The notes under the pieces: generated by a model
Databases searched by the model: none
Told to the model about the DNA's origin: nothing
Seen by the model: only the letters and a program-made list of their open reading frames with translations
Origin: an uncultured Bacteroidales bacterium
Lineage (GTDB): Bacteria; Bacteroidota; Bacteroidia; Bacteroidales; F082
DNA: 64,000 nt
Direction of reading: 5' to 3'
Assembly: GCA_905234645.1 (NCBI GenBank)
Contig: CAJOIS010000006.1
Span: 1 to 64,000 of the forward strand
Shown: one piece after another, positions 7,077 to 14,367 of the stretch
Layout of the letters: the number at the start of each line of letters is the position of its first letter
Numbering within the stretch: the first letter of the stretch is position 1
Position numbers and translations under genes: made by a program

Positions 7077-8921
7077 ATGTGTGGAATCGTAGCATACGTA
7101 GGGCATCAAGAGGCCTATCCTATTCTCATTGAAGGATTGAAACGTCTTGAATACCGTGGATACGACAGCGCCGGTGTGGCGTTGCTCAACAAAGCGGATC
7201 AACTGAATGTATACAAAGCCAAAGGCAAGGTCTCCGATCTGGAGGCCAAGGTGGCCGACAAGGACATCAGCGGGCACATCGGCATCGCCCACACCCGTTG
7301 GGCCACCCATGGCGAACCCAACGAGACCAACGCACACCCCCACCTCTCCAAGTCGGGTAACATCGCGTTGATCCACAACGGCATCATCGAGAACTACCTC
7401 AGCTTACGGAAAGAACTGGAAAAGCGCGGTTTCCAGTTCAAGTCGTCGACTGACACCGAGGTGCTCACCAACCTCATCGAGGACGTACAACAGAGCGAGC
7501 ATGTCGACCTCTTCGAGGCCGTCCGTATTGCCCTGAACCACGTCATCGGCGCCTATGCCATCGCCATCGTCGAGAAAGGACACCCTGACCAACTGATTGC
7601 AGCGCGTAAAGGCAGTCCCATGGTCATCGGCATTGGCGACGGCGAGTATTTCATCGCCTCCGACGCCACGCCTATCGTTGGTCGCACCCAAAAGGTGGTA
7701 TATATCGAAGACGAGCAGGTGGTGCGCATCAAGTTGGGCGAAGAGCTTCACATCAAGACCATACAGGACGTGGAGGCCATCCCCTATGTGCAGGAGCTGA
7801 AGATGAACCTCGACAGCATCGAGAAGGCCGGCTTCGACCACTTTATGATGAAAGAGATTTATGAGCAGCCCACCATCGTGCGCGACACCATGCGCGGCCG
7901 TCTCCATCCCGAAGCCAACACCGTACGCCTGGGTGGCATTATCCAATACGAGAAACAGCTGCTGTATGCCGACAACATCGTGTTTGTGGCCTGCGGCACC
8001 TCTTGGCACGCCAGCCTGGTAGGTAGCTATATGATCGAGAAGCTGGCCAAGATCCGTGTCAAGGTGGAATATGCCTCTGAGTTCCGTTACCGCGATCCCG
8101 TGGTGACCCCGCACGACGTGGTCATCGCCGTGTCGCAGTCGGGCGAGACCGCCGACACCCTGGCGGCCATCAACCTGGCCAAGGAGAAAGGCGCCATCGT
8201 GCTGGGCATCTGTAACGTCATCGGCTCGTCCATCTCAAGAGCCACCGACGCCGGCATCTACACCCATGCCGGTCCCGAGATCGGCGTGGCCTCCACCAAG
8301 GCCTTCACCTCGCAGGTGACCGTGATGGCCATGCTGGCCCTGCGTCTGGCCGAACTGAAAGGCACAATGAAGGACGAGGAACGCCTTGAGTTCATCAAGG
8401 AACTCGACAGCATCCCGGAAAAGATTCAGTGGACCCTCGACCATAGCGGCCATGTGAAGGACATCGCAGCCAAATACAAAGACGTGCGCAACATGCTCTA
8501 TCTGGGCCGTCTCCAGAACTACCCCGTGGCTCTCGAAGGCGCCTTGAAGCTGAAGGAGATCTCCTACATCCACGCCGAAGGCTATCCCGCCGCCGAGATG
8601 AAACACGGTCCCATCGCCTTGATAGACAAGGACATGCCCGTGGTGTTCATCGCCACCAACCACAGCACCTATGAAAAAGTGATCAGCAACATCCAGGAGG
8701 TGAAAGCCCGCGACGGCAAGATCATCGCCATCGTAAGCCAAAAGGACGTGCTGGCCCGTAAGATGGCCGACTATGTCATCGAGATCCCTGAGACCGAATG
8801 CCTCTATTCGCCCCTGCTGGCCACGGTGCCGTTGCAGATTCTCGCATACTACATCGCCGTGATGCGTGGCTGCAATGTCGACCAACCCAGAAACCTGGCA
8901 AAATCGGTGACAGTTGAATAA
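7077..8921 (+). CDS. glmS: Glutamine--fructose-6-phosphate aminotransferase (isomerizing)
   Basis: Makes glucosamine-6-phosphate from fructose-6-phosphate and glutamine, the first committed step toward UDP-GlcNAc for peptidoglycan and LPS. The start at 7077 is fixed by the conserved MCGIVAYVG N-terminus in which Cys2 is the glutaminase nucleophile after Met removal; a longer frame upstream is spurious. The 614-residue length is typical (609 in E. coli). Residues 1-~230 are the class II glutamine amidotransferase domain (HTRWATHG, GIIENY); ~290-614 are two SIS sugar-isomerase domains (CGTSWHA, SQSGETADT, EGALKLKEISYIHAE) ending in DQPRNLAKSVTVE, the conserved C-terminal tail. It may be co-transcribed with the small gene 30 bases downstream. 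No riboswitch or ribozyme is visible in the very short leader. Confidence 0.97.
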   Translation: MCGIVAYVGHQEAYPILIEGLKRLEYRGYDSAGVALLNKADQLNVYKAKGKVSDLEAKVADKDISGHIGIAHTRWATHGEPNETNAHPHLSKSGNIALIHNGIIENYLSLRKELEKRGFQFKSSTDTEVLTNLIEDVQQSEHVDLFEAVRIALNHVIGAYAIAIVEKGHPDQLIAARKGSPMVIGIGDGEYFIASDATPIVGRTQKVVYIEDEQVVRIKLGEELHIKTIQDVEAIPYVQELKMNLDSIEKAGFDHFMMKEIYEQPTIVRDTMRGRLHPEANTVRLGGIIQYEKQLLYADNIVFVACGTSWHASLVGSYMIEKLAKIRVKVEYASEFRYRDPVVTPHDVVIAVSQSGETADTLAAINLAKEKGAIVLGICNVIGSSISRATDAGIYTHAGPEIGVASTKAFTSQVTVMAMLALRLAELKGTMKDEERLEFIKELDSIPEKIQWTLDHSGHVKDIAAKYKDVRNMLYLGRLQNYPVALEGALKLKEISYIHAEGYPAAEMKHGPIALIDKDMPVVFIATNHSTYEKVISNIQEVKARDGKIIAIVSQKDVLARKMADYVIEIPETECLYSPLLATVPLQILAYYIAVMRGCNVDQPRNLAKSVTVE

Positions 8922-8951
8922 ACAAATATATTAATATAAAAGATTATTAAC

Positions 8952-9500
8952 ATGGACTTTAAGACATTTTTCAAGAAGGTGGTAGGCACCTTGGAAAACG
9001 AGGTGAAGACCGAGGTCAACAGAGCCAAACAAGAGATCAAGACTGGGATGAACCAAACCACAGGTCCCACCCAGCAGGCATCGCAACCTCAGCCAGCCCA
9101 GCCAGCATCCGCTCCAGAGCGTGAACGCACCGATGCCGAATGGATGACCTATTTCAGGGAGATCCTTTCGCAGGAATTCAGTCAATATGCCGTCCGCGAG
9201 AACGTGCCCGTCCAGGAACTGGCTGGCGACATCAGCGCCGATTTCCAACTCTACCCCACCCGTCCGCAGCAGGCCTACAAAGCCGAATGGGGCATGCCTT
9301 ACACCTTTGTGTTGTACAACGCCGGCACCGTCCGTGGCGTCATCGTCCTGGGAAAATACCAGAAACAAAGCAGAATGGTCAAATTCTTGATTTCCAGGAT
9401 GTATGCCAAGAAGATGGGGGTTCCTTTCATCAGCTTCTATATGGACGCTCCCAATGAGAGGGGCTATGTGGTGGAGCGCATCAGGAGCTACGCCCGTTGA
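8952..9500 (+). CDS. Hypothetical protein with helical N-terminus, just before the RT locus
   Basis: A 182-residue protein not recognised. Residues 1-35 are charged and helical (LENEVKTEVNRAKQEIKTGM), 36-58 a Pro/Gln/Ala-rich linker (QPQPAQPASAPERER), and 59-182 a compact alpha/beta-looking domain with YTFVLYNAG...GVIVLGKY and VPFISFYMDAPNERGYV. The strand-rich G-VIVLGKY plus later basic helix is loosely reminiscent of nuclease-fold domains, but no catalytic motif can be assigned. No signal peptide, so cytoplasmic. It follows glmS by 30 bases and ends 20 bases before the putative structured RNA upstream of the reverse transcriptase; whether it belongs with glmS or the RT is unclear. Confidence 0.7.
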   Translation: MDFKTFFKKVVGTLENEVKTEVNRAKQEIKTGMNQTTGPTQQASQPQPAQPASAPERERTDAEWMTYFREILSQEFSQYAVRENVPVQELAGDISADFQLYPTRPQQAYKAEWGMPYTFVLYNAGTVRGVIVLGKYQKQSRMVKFLISRMYAKKMGVPFISFYMDAPNERGYVVERIRSYAR

Positions 9501-9519
9501 GAACTGAAAATTGACAACT

Positions 9520-9655
9520 AGAAAAAGGGGATGCAGTGTAACTGCGCCTGTGGCGGATGCAGCATGACGCTTGAAAAAAGGCTTTGCAGGCAGCCGGGTC
9601 ATGTACCATCTCGTAATTGAGCGACTCGCTCAATCAAAAGCGTTCCCCTTTTTCT
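9520..9655 (+). ncRNA. Candidate structured RNA upstream of the reverse transcriptase
   Basis: The 167-base gap before the RT start holds two perfectly complementary 12-base arms, AGAAAAAGGGGA at 9520-9531 and TCCCCTTTTTCT at 9644-9655, enclosing about 112 bases. Inside are a hairpin with flanking CTGC/GCAG and a CGCC-TGT-GGCG core (about 9542-9562), a short GGCT/AGCC hairpin (9580-9595) and a perfect 8-bp stem with 3-base loop at 9616-9634. Arms closing a multi-hairpin RNA directly before an RT resemble the a1/a2 plan of retron ncRNAs. The RT lacks retron signature motifs, so this is an inference from structure and position only. Confidence 0.35.
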
Positions 9656-9667
9656 TTTTTTATTTCC

Positions 9668-10867
9668 ATGGAAAGTATCATCACGCAGTTGGCTGATCAG
9701 AGGGCATGGGAGGAACTTCTCGCCCGTCGTCTGATGAAGGGCTGTTACACTTGGCGGGGCTTCGAGGAGGCCGACAGCTTCGTCGGGGAACAGCGATACC
9801 TAGCCGTGGCACAACGCATCGCCCGGGGTGAGAGCTTGGGGATTCCTGTCAAAAAGACCGTCAACAAGGTTGGCACCAACAAGAAGCGGGTGGTGTATAC
9901 CTTTGGTCCCGACGAGATGCGCGCCTTGAGTTTGGTGTCGTTCCTGCTATACAGATACGACCCCTGTTTCGCGTCCAACTGTTATGCTTTCAGGCAGGGA
10001 TTCCGTCCGCAGGATGCCATCCGACGTGTCAACAAGGCGCTCCAGCATCGTCCGATGTGGGCTTACAAGCTCGACATCCACGATTATTTCAACTCCATTC
10101 CTGTTGAGATGCTGCTGCCCATGCTGGCGGAGATACTTTCCGACGATCCGGCGTTGTACCAATTGTTTGAGCGGATGCTCAACAACCCGCAGGTCTCATG
10201 CAATGGCAAGGTGATCGAGGAAAGGCATGGCATCATGGCGGGGACGCCTACCTCCCCTTTTCTGGCCAATGTATACCTGAATGCCGTCGACCATTATTTC
10301 GAGGAGCAAGGGGTAGTGTATGCTCGTTATTCCGACGACATCATCCTGTTTGCGCCCGACCGTGCGACGTTGGAGGAGCACAAGTCCACGCTATTGCGAC
10401 TCATTGAACAATACGGGTTGACCGTCAATCCCGACAAGGAGCGGGTGTATTCGCCTGACGAGCCGTTTGAGTTTTTGGGGTTCCGATGCCATGGCAACGA
10501 GGTCGGCATCAGTGCGTCCACCATCAGGAAGATGAAAGGCAAGATCAGCCGGCGCGCCCGAGCCATGATGCGTTGGCGCAAGCGTAAGGGCGTGGATGCC
10601 GAGCGGGCCATGAAGGCGATGATCCAGCATTATAACCGGAAGTTCTTCGAGGACAACGACCCTGACAGCCTCACTTGGTCACGCTGGTATTTCCCGGTCA
10701 TCAACCGGACTGAGGGGTTGAAGGAGATCGACCGGTACCTGCAGCAGCAGATCCGTTTTCTGAGTACGGGCCGGCACGGAAAGGCCAACTACCGCGTCGA
10801 TTATGAGACGTTGAAACGATTGGGCTATCGGAGTCTGGTCAACGAATACTACCGGTCCCAGAAATAG
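9668..10867 (+). CDS. Reverse transcriptase, unclassified (group II-like / unknown group)
   Basis: A 399-residue RNA-directed DNA polymerase. Motif A is YKLDIHDYFNSIP with Asp136; motif B is GIMAGTPTSPFLANVYLN, where the usual Gln of QGxPxSP is replaced by Ala; motif C is YARYSDDIILFA with Asp223 and Asp224 (YSDD in place of YADD). It is followed by GLTVNPDKE and FEFLGFRC, the latter like the FLGF of group II RTs, then a basic thumb-like helix (KMKGKISRRARAMMRWRKR). No maturase, endonuclease or fused effector domain is seen, and the retron NAxxH and VTG motifs are absent. A frame extends to an ATG at 9617, but that codon lies in the structured RNA region, so 9668 (MESIITQLADQ) is preferred. 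Convergent with the next gene by 19 bases. Likely a domesticated or defence RT. Confidence 0.85.
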   Translation: MESIITQLADQRAWEELLARRLMKGCYTWRGFEEADSFVGEQRYLAVAQRIARGESLGIPVKKTVNKVGTNKKRVVYTFGPDEMRALSLVSFLLYRYDPCFASNCYAFRQGFRPQDAIRRVNKALQHRPMWAYKLDIHDYFNSIPVEMLLPMLAEILSDDPALYQLFERMLNNPQVSCNGKVIEERHGIMAGTPTSPFLANVYLNAVDHYFEEQGVVYARYSDDIILFAPDRATLEEHKSTLLRLIEQYGLTVNPDKERVYSPDEPFEFLGFRCHGNEVGISASTIRKMKGKISRRARAMMRWRKRKGVDAERAMKAMIQHYNRKFFEDNDPDSLTWSRWYFPVINRTEGLKEIDRYLQQQIRFLSTGRHGKANYRVDYETLKRLGYRSLVNEYYRSQK

Positions 10868-11151
10868 AAGATGTCGAACACCCGGCAGAACAGCTCGCGG
10901 TACCAGGTCTGGCGCAGTTCCAGGTCGACGTCCTTGGTGCGGCTGCGGAACACGTGAAGGTAATAGAAGAAGTTGTGGACGCGCCATTCGCGGACTTGCG
11001 AGTCGAGGTCGCGTTCGGCGACGGCCATGCCCGGGTCACATTGCTCTCGAAGGGCAATCAGGAAGTTGCGAATATCCTTACGGCTTCGGATGAAGGCGGA
11101 GTCGTTGATATGCGTGCCGTCCCGTTTGAGGATTACCCTTTCTTCACTCAT
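10849..11151 (-). CDS. Small hypothetical protein (100 residues)
   Basis: Not recognised. The protein is highly charged and rich in Arg, Asp and aromatic residues (for example YYLHVFRSRTKD, REWRVHNFFYYL) with no signal peptide or membrane helix. Its ATG overlaps the end of the upstream phosphoesterase gene by 8 bases, so it is the last gene of the 12.75-10.85 kb minus-strand operon. It overlaps the 3' end of the RT gene on the other strand by 19 bases. The composition and clean operon position argue that it is real; the function is unknown. Confidence 0.6.
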   Translation of the reverse strand: MSEERVILKRDGTHINDSAFIRSRKDIRNFLIALREQCDPGMAVAERDLDSQVREWRVHNFFYYLHVFRSRTKDVDLELRQTWYRELFCRVFDIFYFWDR

Positions 11152-12031
11152 TGTCGAGCAGGCGATATTCGTAGGTGATCTTGTCGGCGCAGCGTACCAC
11201 CAGGTAGGAAGGTGCTTCTTTGCCTTCGTTGAGGTTGTCGGTCATCACGTACTTCACCCCGCCGAAGGTCTTGACGTCGCGGTAGTGGAAGTGTCCCATC
11301 ACCACCATGTCTACGGCGTTTTGACTCATCAGATCCATGAAGGCATATTGTTCGTCCTCCGGCAGGTTGGCGGCTGGTGTGGTGGTGTAGTTGTATGTGG
11401 TGCGGAACAGCCAGTTGTGGCTGATGACGAAGCAATAGCGGTAGTCGGTGCGATGACTGAGTTGCTCCTCGAGCCAGTCGAGCTGACGGCGGCCGTGGGT
11501 GCCGTTGCCGGAGTCGAGGAAGAGGTAAAGGTCCTTGTAACCGCCGACGGTGTTCACCGTGACGGCATAGGTGGAGGTGTGGAAGTGTTGCTTATAAAAG
11601 TCGGCGCAGTTGAAATACACGTCGTGGTTGCCGATGATCGGGAAGCAGGGGTCGTTATCCGCGTGGATGTCGGGATTGAAAGCCATGGCTGCTTCGGCAA
11701 GAATGAATGGTCCTTCCCCGCTCTCGTTGGCGAGGTCGCCGGCGATGATGGAGAATGCGGCTTCGGGGTCGTTGCGCTCGATGGTGACGTATTTGGCGAA
11801 ACGCGAGTTGTCGTCGTTGATATGGATGTCGGAGCAGGAATAGAAGGTGTAGTTGTCGGGCACTTCATTAATGATAGGCATACCGTTCTGGGCATCGTAG
11901 TCGAGCCAGTCGGCCACGCGTTCCTCCGTGTCGCTGCGGTTGATCACCATGCCTGCGATGTCGAGGCGGTTGCACGATGATATGATAATCAGGCCCAAGG
12001 CCAAGAGTATGATATAGTTAAGTTTCTTCAT
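11144..12031 (-). CDS. Calcineurin-like metallophosphoesterase, lipoprotein
   Basis: A 295-residue protein with all metallophosphoesterase blocks in order: CSDIHI, IIAGDL, GNHDVYF, ISHNWL and GHFHYRD, whose His, Asp and Asn residues bind two metal ions. The start at 12031 (MKKLNYIILLALGLIIISSC) gives a lipoprotein signal with lipobox Cys20; an ATG 27 bases earlier would spoil it and overlap the gene before. The protein should be lipid-anchored in the envelope and hydrolyse a phosphoester; the substrate is unknown. It lies 5 bases downstream of the barrel-like protein gene and overlaps the next small gene by 8 bases, so the three form one operon. Confidence 0.85.
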   Translation of the reverse strand: MKKLNYIILLALGLIIISSCNRLDIAGMVINRSDTEERVADWLDYDAQNGMPIINEVPDNYTFYSCSDIHINDDNSRFAKYVTIERNDPEAAFSIIAGDLANESGEGPFILAEAAMAFNPDIHADNDPCFPIIGNHDVYFNCADFYKQHFHTSTYAVTVNTVGGYKDLYLFLDSGNGTHGRRQLDWLEEQLSHRTDYRYCFVISHNWLFRTTYNYTTTPAANLPEDEQYAFMDLMSQNAVDMVVMGHFHYRDVKTFGGVKYVMTDNLNEGKEAPSYLVVRCADKITYEYRLLDNE

Positions 12032-12036
12032 GGCGT

Positions 12037-12753
12037 TCAATGTTTTTGATAGGTGCAACCGATGTTAATGAAATAACCATTGTATTGCGACGAAAGGTTA
12101 AGTACGCCGGCAGGATGCAGTCCGGCCTCGCTGGTCAGGCGCCATTCCTTGGTGATGTCGTAATAGCCGTGGATGGTATAATAGAACAAGGTGACGCGCT
12201 CGATGATGAACTCGCGGTAGTTGGAGATGCCGCCGCCGATGTTCCAGCCATGGTGATTGAGGGCTGGGTCTTCGGGGAACAGGTTGCCTTGGATATTGAA
12301 CACCACGTTCATAGGCTCGAAGATGACGCCTTCTCCCCCATTGAGTCTCAAAGGGACCTCGGCGATGTAGCGGTTGCAGAGACCCAGTTGGAAATTCCAG
12401 TGGAGGTTACGGTAACCTAGGGTGAGCATGGCGTTGAACTCCTGAAGGTTGTATCCCGTGAAGCGACGATAGAGATAACGGTTTTCGATGTAGGTGTAAT
12501 CCCAGTCAGTGAATCCGTTCGATCCAATTTGATAGGCCAGGTTGAAACTGTGCCTGTCGGGACTCGCTTGATAGCCTATGTTAAGGCCGTTGCCGTTGTC
12601 GAATCTGGCGTCGAAAGCCAAGACGGCGTTCGGTGTGAATTTTTGGGTTCGGTTGTAATCGCCTTCGATGTTGAACCTGTATCGTACAAAGCCTTGGGCG
12701 TAGGTCCCGAAAGCCATGGAACTTAGCAGGACAAGAAGTAATAGTCGTCTCAT
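12037..12753 (-). CDS. Putative outer-membrane beta-barrel protein
   Basis: A 238-residue protein with a signal peptide (MRRLLLLVLLSSMAFGTYAQ) followed by alternating amphipathic strands rich in Tyr, Phe, Asn and Gly (NGLNIGYQASPD, NLHWNFQLGLCNRY, YFINIGCTYQKH), and an aromatic near the C-terminus. This is the pattern of an 8-10-stranded outer-membrane barrel. No specific family is recognised. It is the first gene of a three-gene operon with its own -7 box 20 bases upstream, back to back with the nnr promoter. Confidence 0.65.
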   Translation of the reverse strand: MRRLLLLVLLSSMAFGTYAQGFVRYRFNIEGDYNRTQKFTPNAVLAFDARFDNGNGLNIGYQASPDRHSFNLAYQIGSNGFTDWDYTYIENRYLYRRFTGYNLQEFNAMLTLGYRNLHWNFQLGLCNRYIAEVPLRLNGGEGVIFEPMNVVFNIQGNLFPEDPALNHHGWNIGGGISNYREFIIERVTLFYYTIHGYYDITKEWRLTSEAGLHPAGVLNLSSQYNGYFINIGCTYQKH

Positions 12754-12773
12754 TTTAAATCTTTTTGTCGCGG

Positions 12774-12781
12774 CAAAGATA
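12774..12781 (-). promoter_or_regulatory. -7 promoter box for the barrel/phosphoesterase operon
   Basis: TATCTTTG on the minus strand, 20 bases before the ATG at 12753. It is only 9 bases from the divergent nnr box at 12791-12798, so the two promoters must compete or share upstream DNA. Confidence 0.65.
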
Positions 12782-12790
12782 GGGTTTTTT

Positions 12791-12798
12791 TATCTTTG
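12791..12798 (+). promoter_or_regulatory. -7 promoter box for nnr
   Basis: TATCTTTG, exact consensus, ending 15 bases before the nnr ATG at 12814. Confidence 0.65.
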
Positions 12799-12813
12799 CA
12801 AAAAATCTGGCTT

Positions 12814-14367
12814 ATGAAAATACTAAGCATCGACAAGGTACGGGAAGCCGACCGATATACCATCGAGAACGAGCCTATCAGCTCGGAGGACTTGATGGAG
12901 CGTGCTGCGGGACAGGTGTTTGAGTGGCTTCTCCGGCATATTAATAAGGAGAACAAGGTCAAGGTCTTTTGTGGTTCGGGCAATAACGGCGGTGACGGAT
13001 TGGTGGTGACGCGACGGCTTAATGAAGTCGGTATTGACGCTACGGCCTACGGCATTGCGAGGACGTCATTGCGAGCGGAGCTTAGCGGAGCGAAGCAATC
13101 CAACCTGAGCGTGACAGGCCTTGACGGTTTAGGTTGGATTGCTTCGGCCAAAGGCCTCGCAATGACGCAAAGCGGCGATGACCGTCCCTTGACGCAAAGC
13201 GGCGATGACCGTTCCTTGACGCAAAGCAGCGACTTCCCTGTTATCAATGAGGGTGATATCATCATTGATGCGCTTTTCGGTTCGGGTCTGAACCGTCCGA
13301 TCGAAGGCCTTGCTGCTGAACTCATTGAATATCTTAACCAACAGAAAGCCATCCGTATCTCCATTGACATTGCTTCAGGTCTGTTTGCCGACGGACCCAG
13401 TCCCGCGGCAGCCATCTTCCGACCCGACTATACCCTCACCTTCCAGATGCCCAAGTTGGCGTTTTTGATGCCTGAAAACGACCCTTACGTGGGTCAATTG
13501 GAAGTTTTGGACATCAAATTACATCCTCAATTTTTACTTGAAGTAGATACTAATAATTTCTTGGTTGATAGAGAGATGATAAAACAAATCATCCACAAGA
13601 GAACCAAGTATTCACATAAAGGAACCTACGGTCACGCCCTGCTGGTTGCCGGCTCGGAAGGCAAGACGGGTGCGGCCATCTTAGCAGCTAAATCCTGCCT
13701 GCGGACCGGTGTGGGGTTACTCTCAGTGAAGCTTCCCCAGTCGGCATGGACGCCGTTGCAAGCGTCGTTGCCCGAGGCCATGATCCATACCGACGACAAG
13801 TTGGATGCCTTCAACGCCATCGGGGTCGGTCCCGGATTGAGCACCTCTGACGAAGCCCAACGCATGGTGCGCCGCTTCATACAGGATGCGCATGTACCCA
13901 TGGTGATGGATGCCGATGCCTTGAACATCCTTGCCGAGAACAAGACCTGGCTCTCGTTCCTGCCGTCCAAGACCATACTCACCCCGCATCCAAAGGAGTT
14001 TGAACGGTTGTTTGGCAGGACTTCCAACTCGTTTGAGCGGCTGGCGTTGCTTCGTGAGATGGCAATGAAACATGGCATCATCATCGTGCTGAAAGGCGCC
14101 CACACCGCTGTGGCGATGCCCAACGGCGCGGTGTTCTTCAACAGCACAGGCAATCCCGGCATGGCGACGGCGGGCAGCGGCGACGTGCTTACCGGCATGA
14201 TCCTCTCCCTCCTCGCCCAGCGTTATACTCCCGAAGAAGCAGCCGTTCTAGGCGTATACCTCCACGGTCTCGCTGGCGACATCGCCGCCTCCGAGATCGG
14301 CCAGGAGGCCTTGATCGCTTCCGATATTACAGAACATATTGGCAACGCATATTTGTCATTGCAATGA
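12814..14367 (+). CDS. nnr: Bifunctional NAD(P)HX epimerase/dehydratase with repeat-derived insert
   Basis: Repairs damaged NADH/NADPH hydrates: residues 1-~235 are the YjeF_N epimerase domain (GSGNNGGDGLVV near 50-62, IDALFGSGLNRPI), ~245-517 the ADP-dependent dehydratase domain (GTYGHALLVAGSEGKTGAA, NPGMATAGSGDVLTG). The start at 12814 follows the -7 box. The oddity is an extra ~60 residues (about 82-141) inside the epimerase domain, just before FPVINEGDIIIDALFG. These are encoded by a palindromic repeat element plus a 27-base tandem repeat inserted in frame, giving the low-complexity run LTQSGDDR. The insert falls in a loop between core strands, so activity may survive, but this needs testing. 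The 3' end overlaps rlmD by 4 bases. Confidence 0.93.
   Translation: MKILSIDKVREADRYTIENEPISSEDLMERAAGQVFEWLLRHINKENKVKVFCGSGNNGGDGLVVTRRLNEVGIDATAYGIARTSLRAELSGAKQSNLSVTGLDGLGWIASAKGLAMTQSGDDRPLTQSGDDRSLTQSSDFPVINEGDIIIDALFGSGLNRPIEGLAAELIEYLNQQKAIRISIDIASGLFADGPSPAAAIFRPDYTLTFQMPKLAFLMPENDPYVGQLEVLDIKLHPQFLLEVDTNNFLVDREMIKQIIHKRTKYSHKGTYGHALLVAGSEGKTGAAILAAKSCLRTGVGLLSVKLPQSAWTPLQASLPEAMIHTDDKLDAFNAIGVGPGLSTSDEAQRMVRRFIQDAHVPMVMDADALNILAENKTWLSFLPSKTILTPHPKEFERLFGRTSNSFERLALLREMAMKHGIIIVLKGAHTAVAMPNGAVFFNSTGNPGMATAGSGDVLTGMILSLLAQRYTPEEAAVLGVYLHGLAGDIAASEIGQEALIASDITEHIGNAYLSLQ
13065..13166. repeat. Palindromic repeat element inserted in frame in nnr
   Basis: The left arm 13065-13108 (begins GTCATTGCGAGCGGAGC) matches 42 of 44 bases of the left arm of the palindrome at 23421-23464. 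The right arm 13129-13166 is the inverse with a diverged centre (TTGCTTCGGCCAAAGGCCTCG). It is a MITE/REP-like element; translated in frame it adds coding sequence to nnr without a stop. Confidence 0.8.
13164..13236 (+). repeat. 27-bp tandem repeat inside nnr
   Basis: Units start at 13164, 13191 and 13218 (GACGCAAAGCGGCGATGACC...), two full and one partial copy. They encode LTQSGDDR-type nonapeptides. The first unit begins at the edge of the palindromic element, so it probably arose by slippage after its insertion. Confidence 0.8.

Noticed and set aside
9617-9667. Earlier ATG at 9617 as the RT start
   Set aside because: The 17 added residues are coded by the structured region (8-bp hairpin and the 3' complementary arm) and are not RT-like; 9668 gives the normal RT N-terminus.
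9668-10867. RT as part of a complete group II intron
   Set aside because: No maturase or endonuclease domain and no domain V-like hairpin after the gene; a convergent gene starts within its last 19 bases.
9668-10867. RT as part of a diversity-generating retroelement
   Set aside because: No template/variable repeat pair was seen near it, and the YSDD motif and group II-like FLGF do not fit DGR RTs.
9668-10867. RT as a canonical retron RT
   Set aside because: NAxxH and VTG motifs are absent; only the upstream RNA geometry is retron-like, so the call is kept as unclassified.
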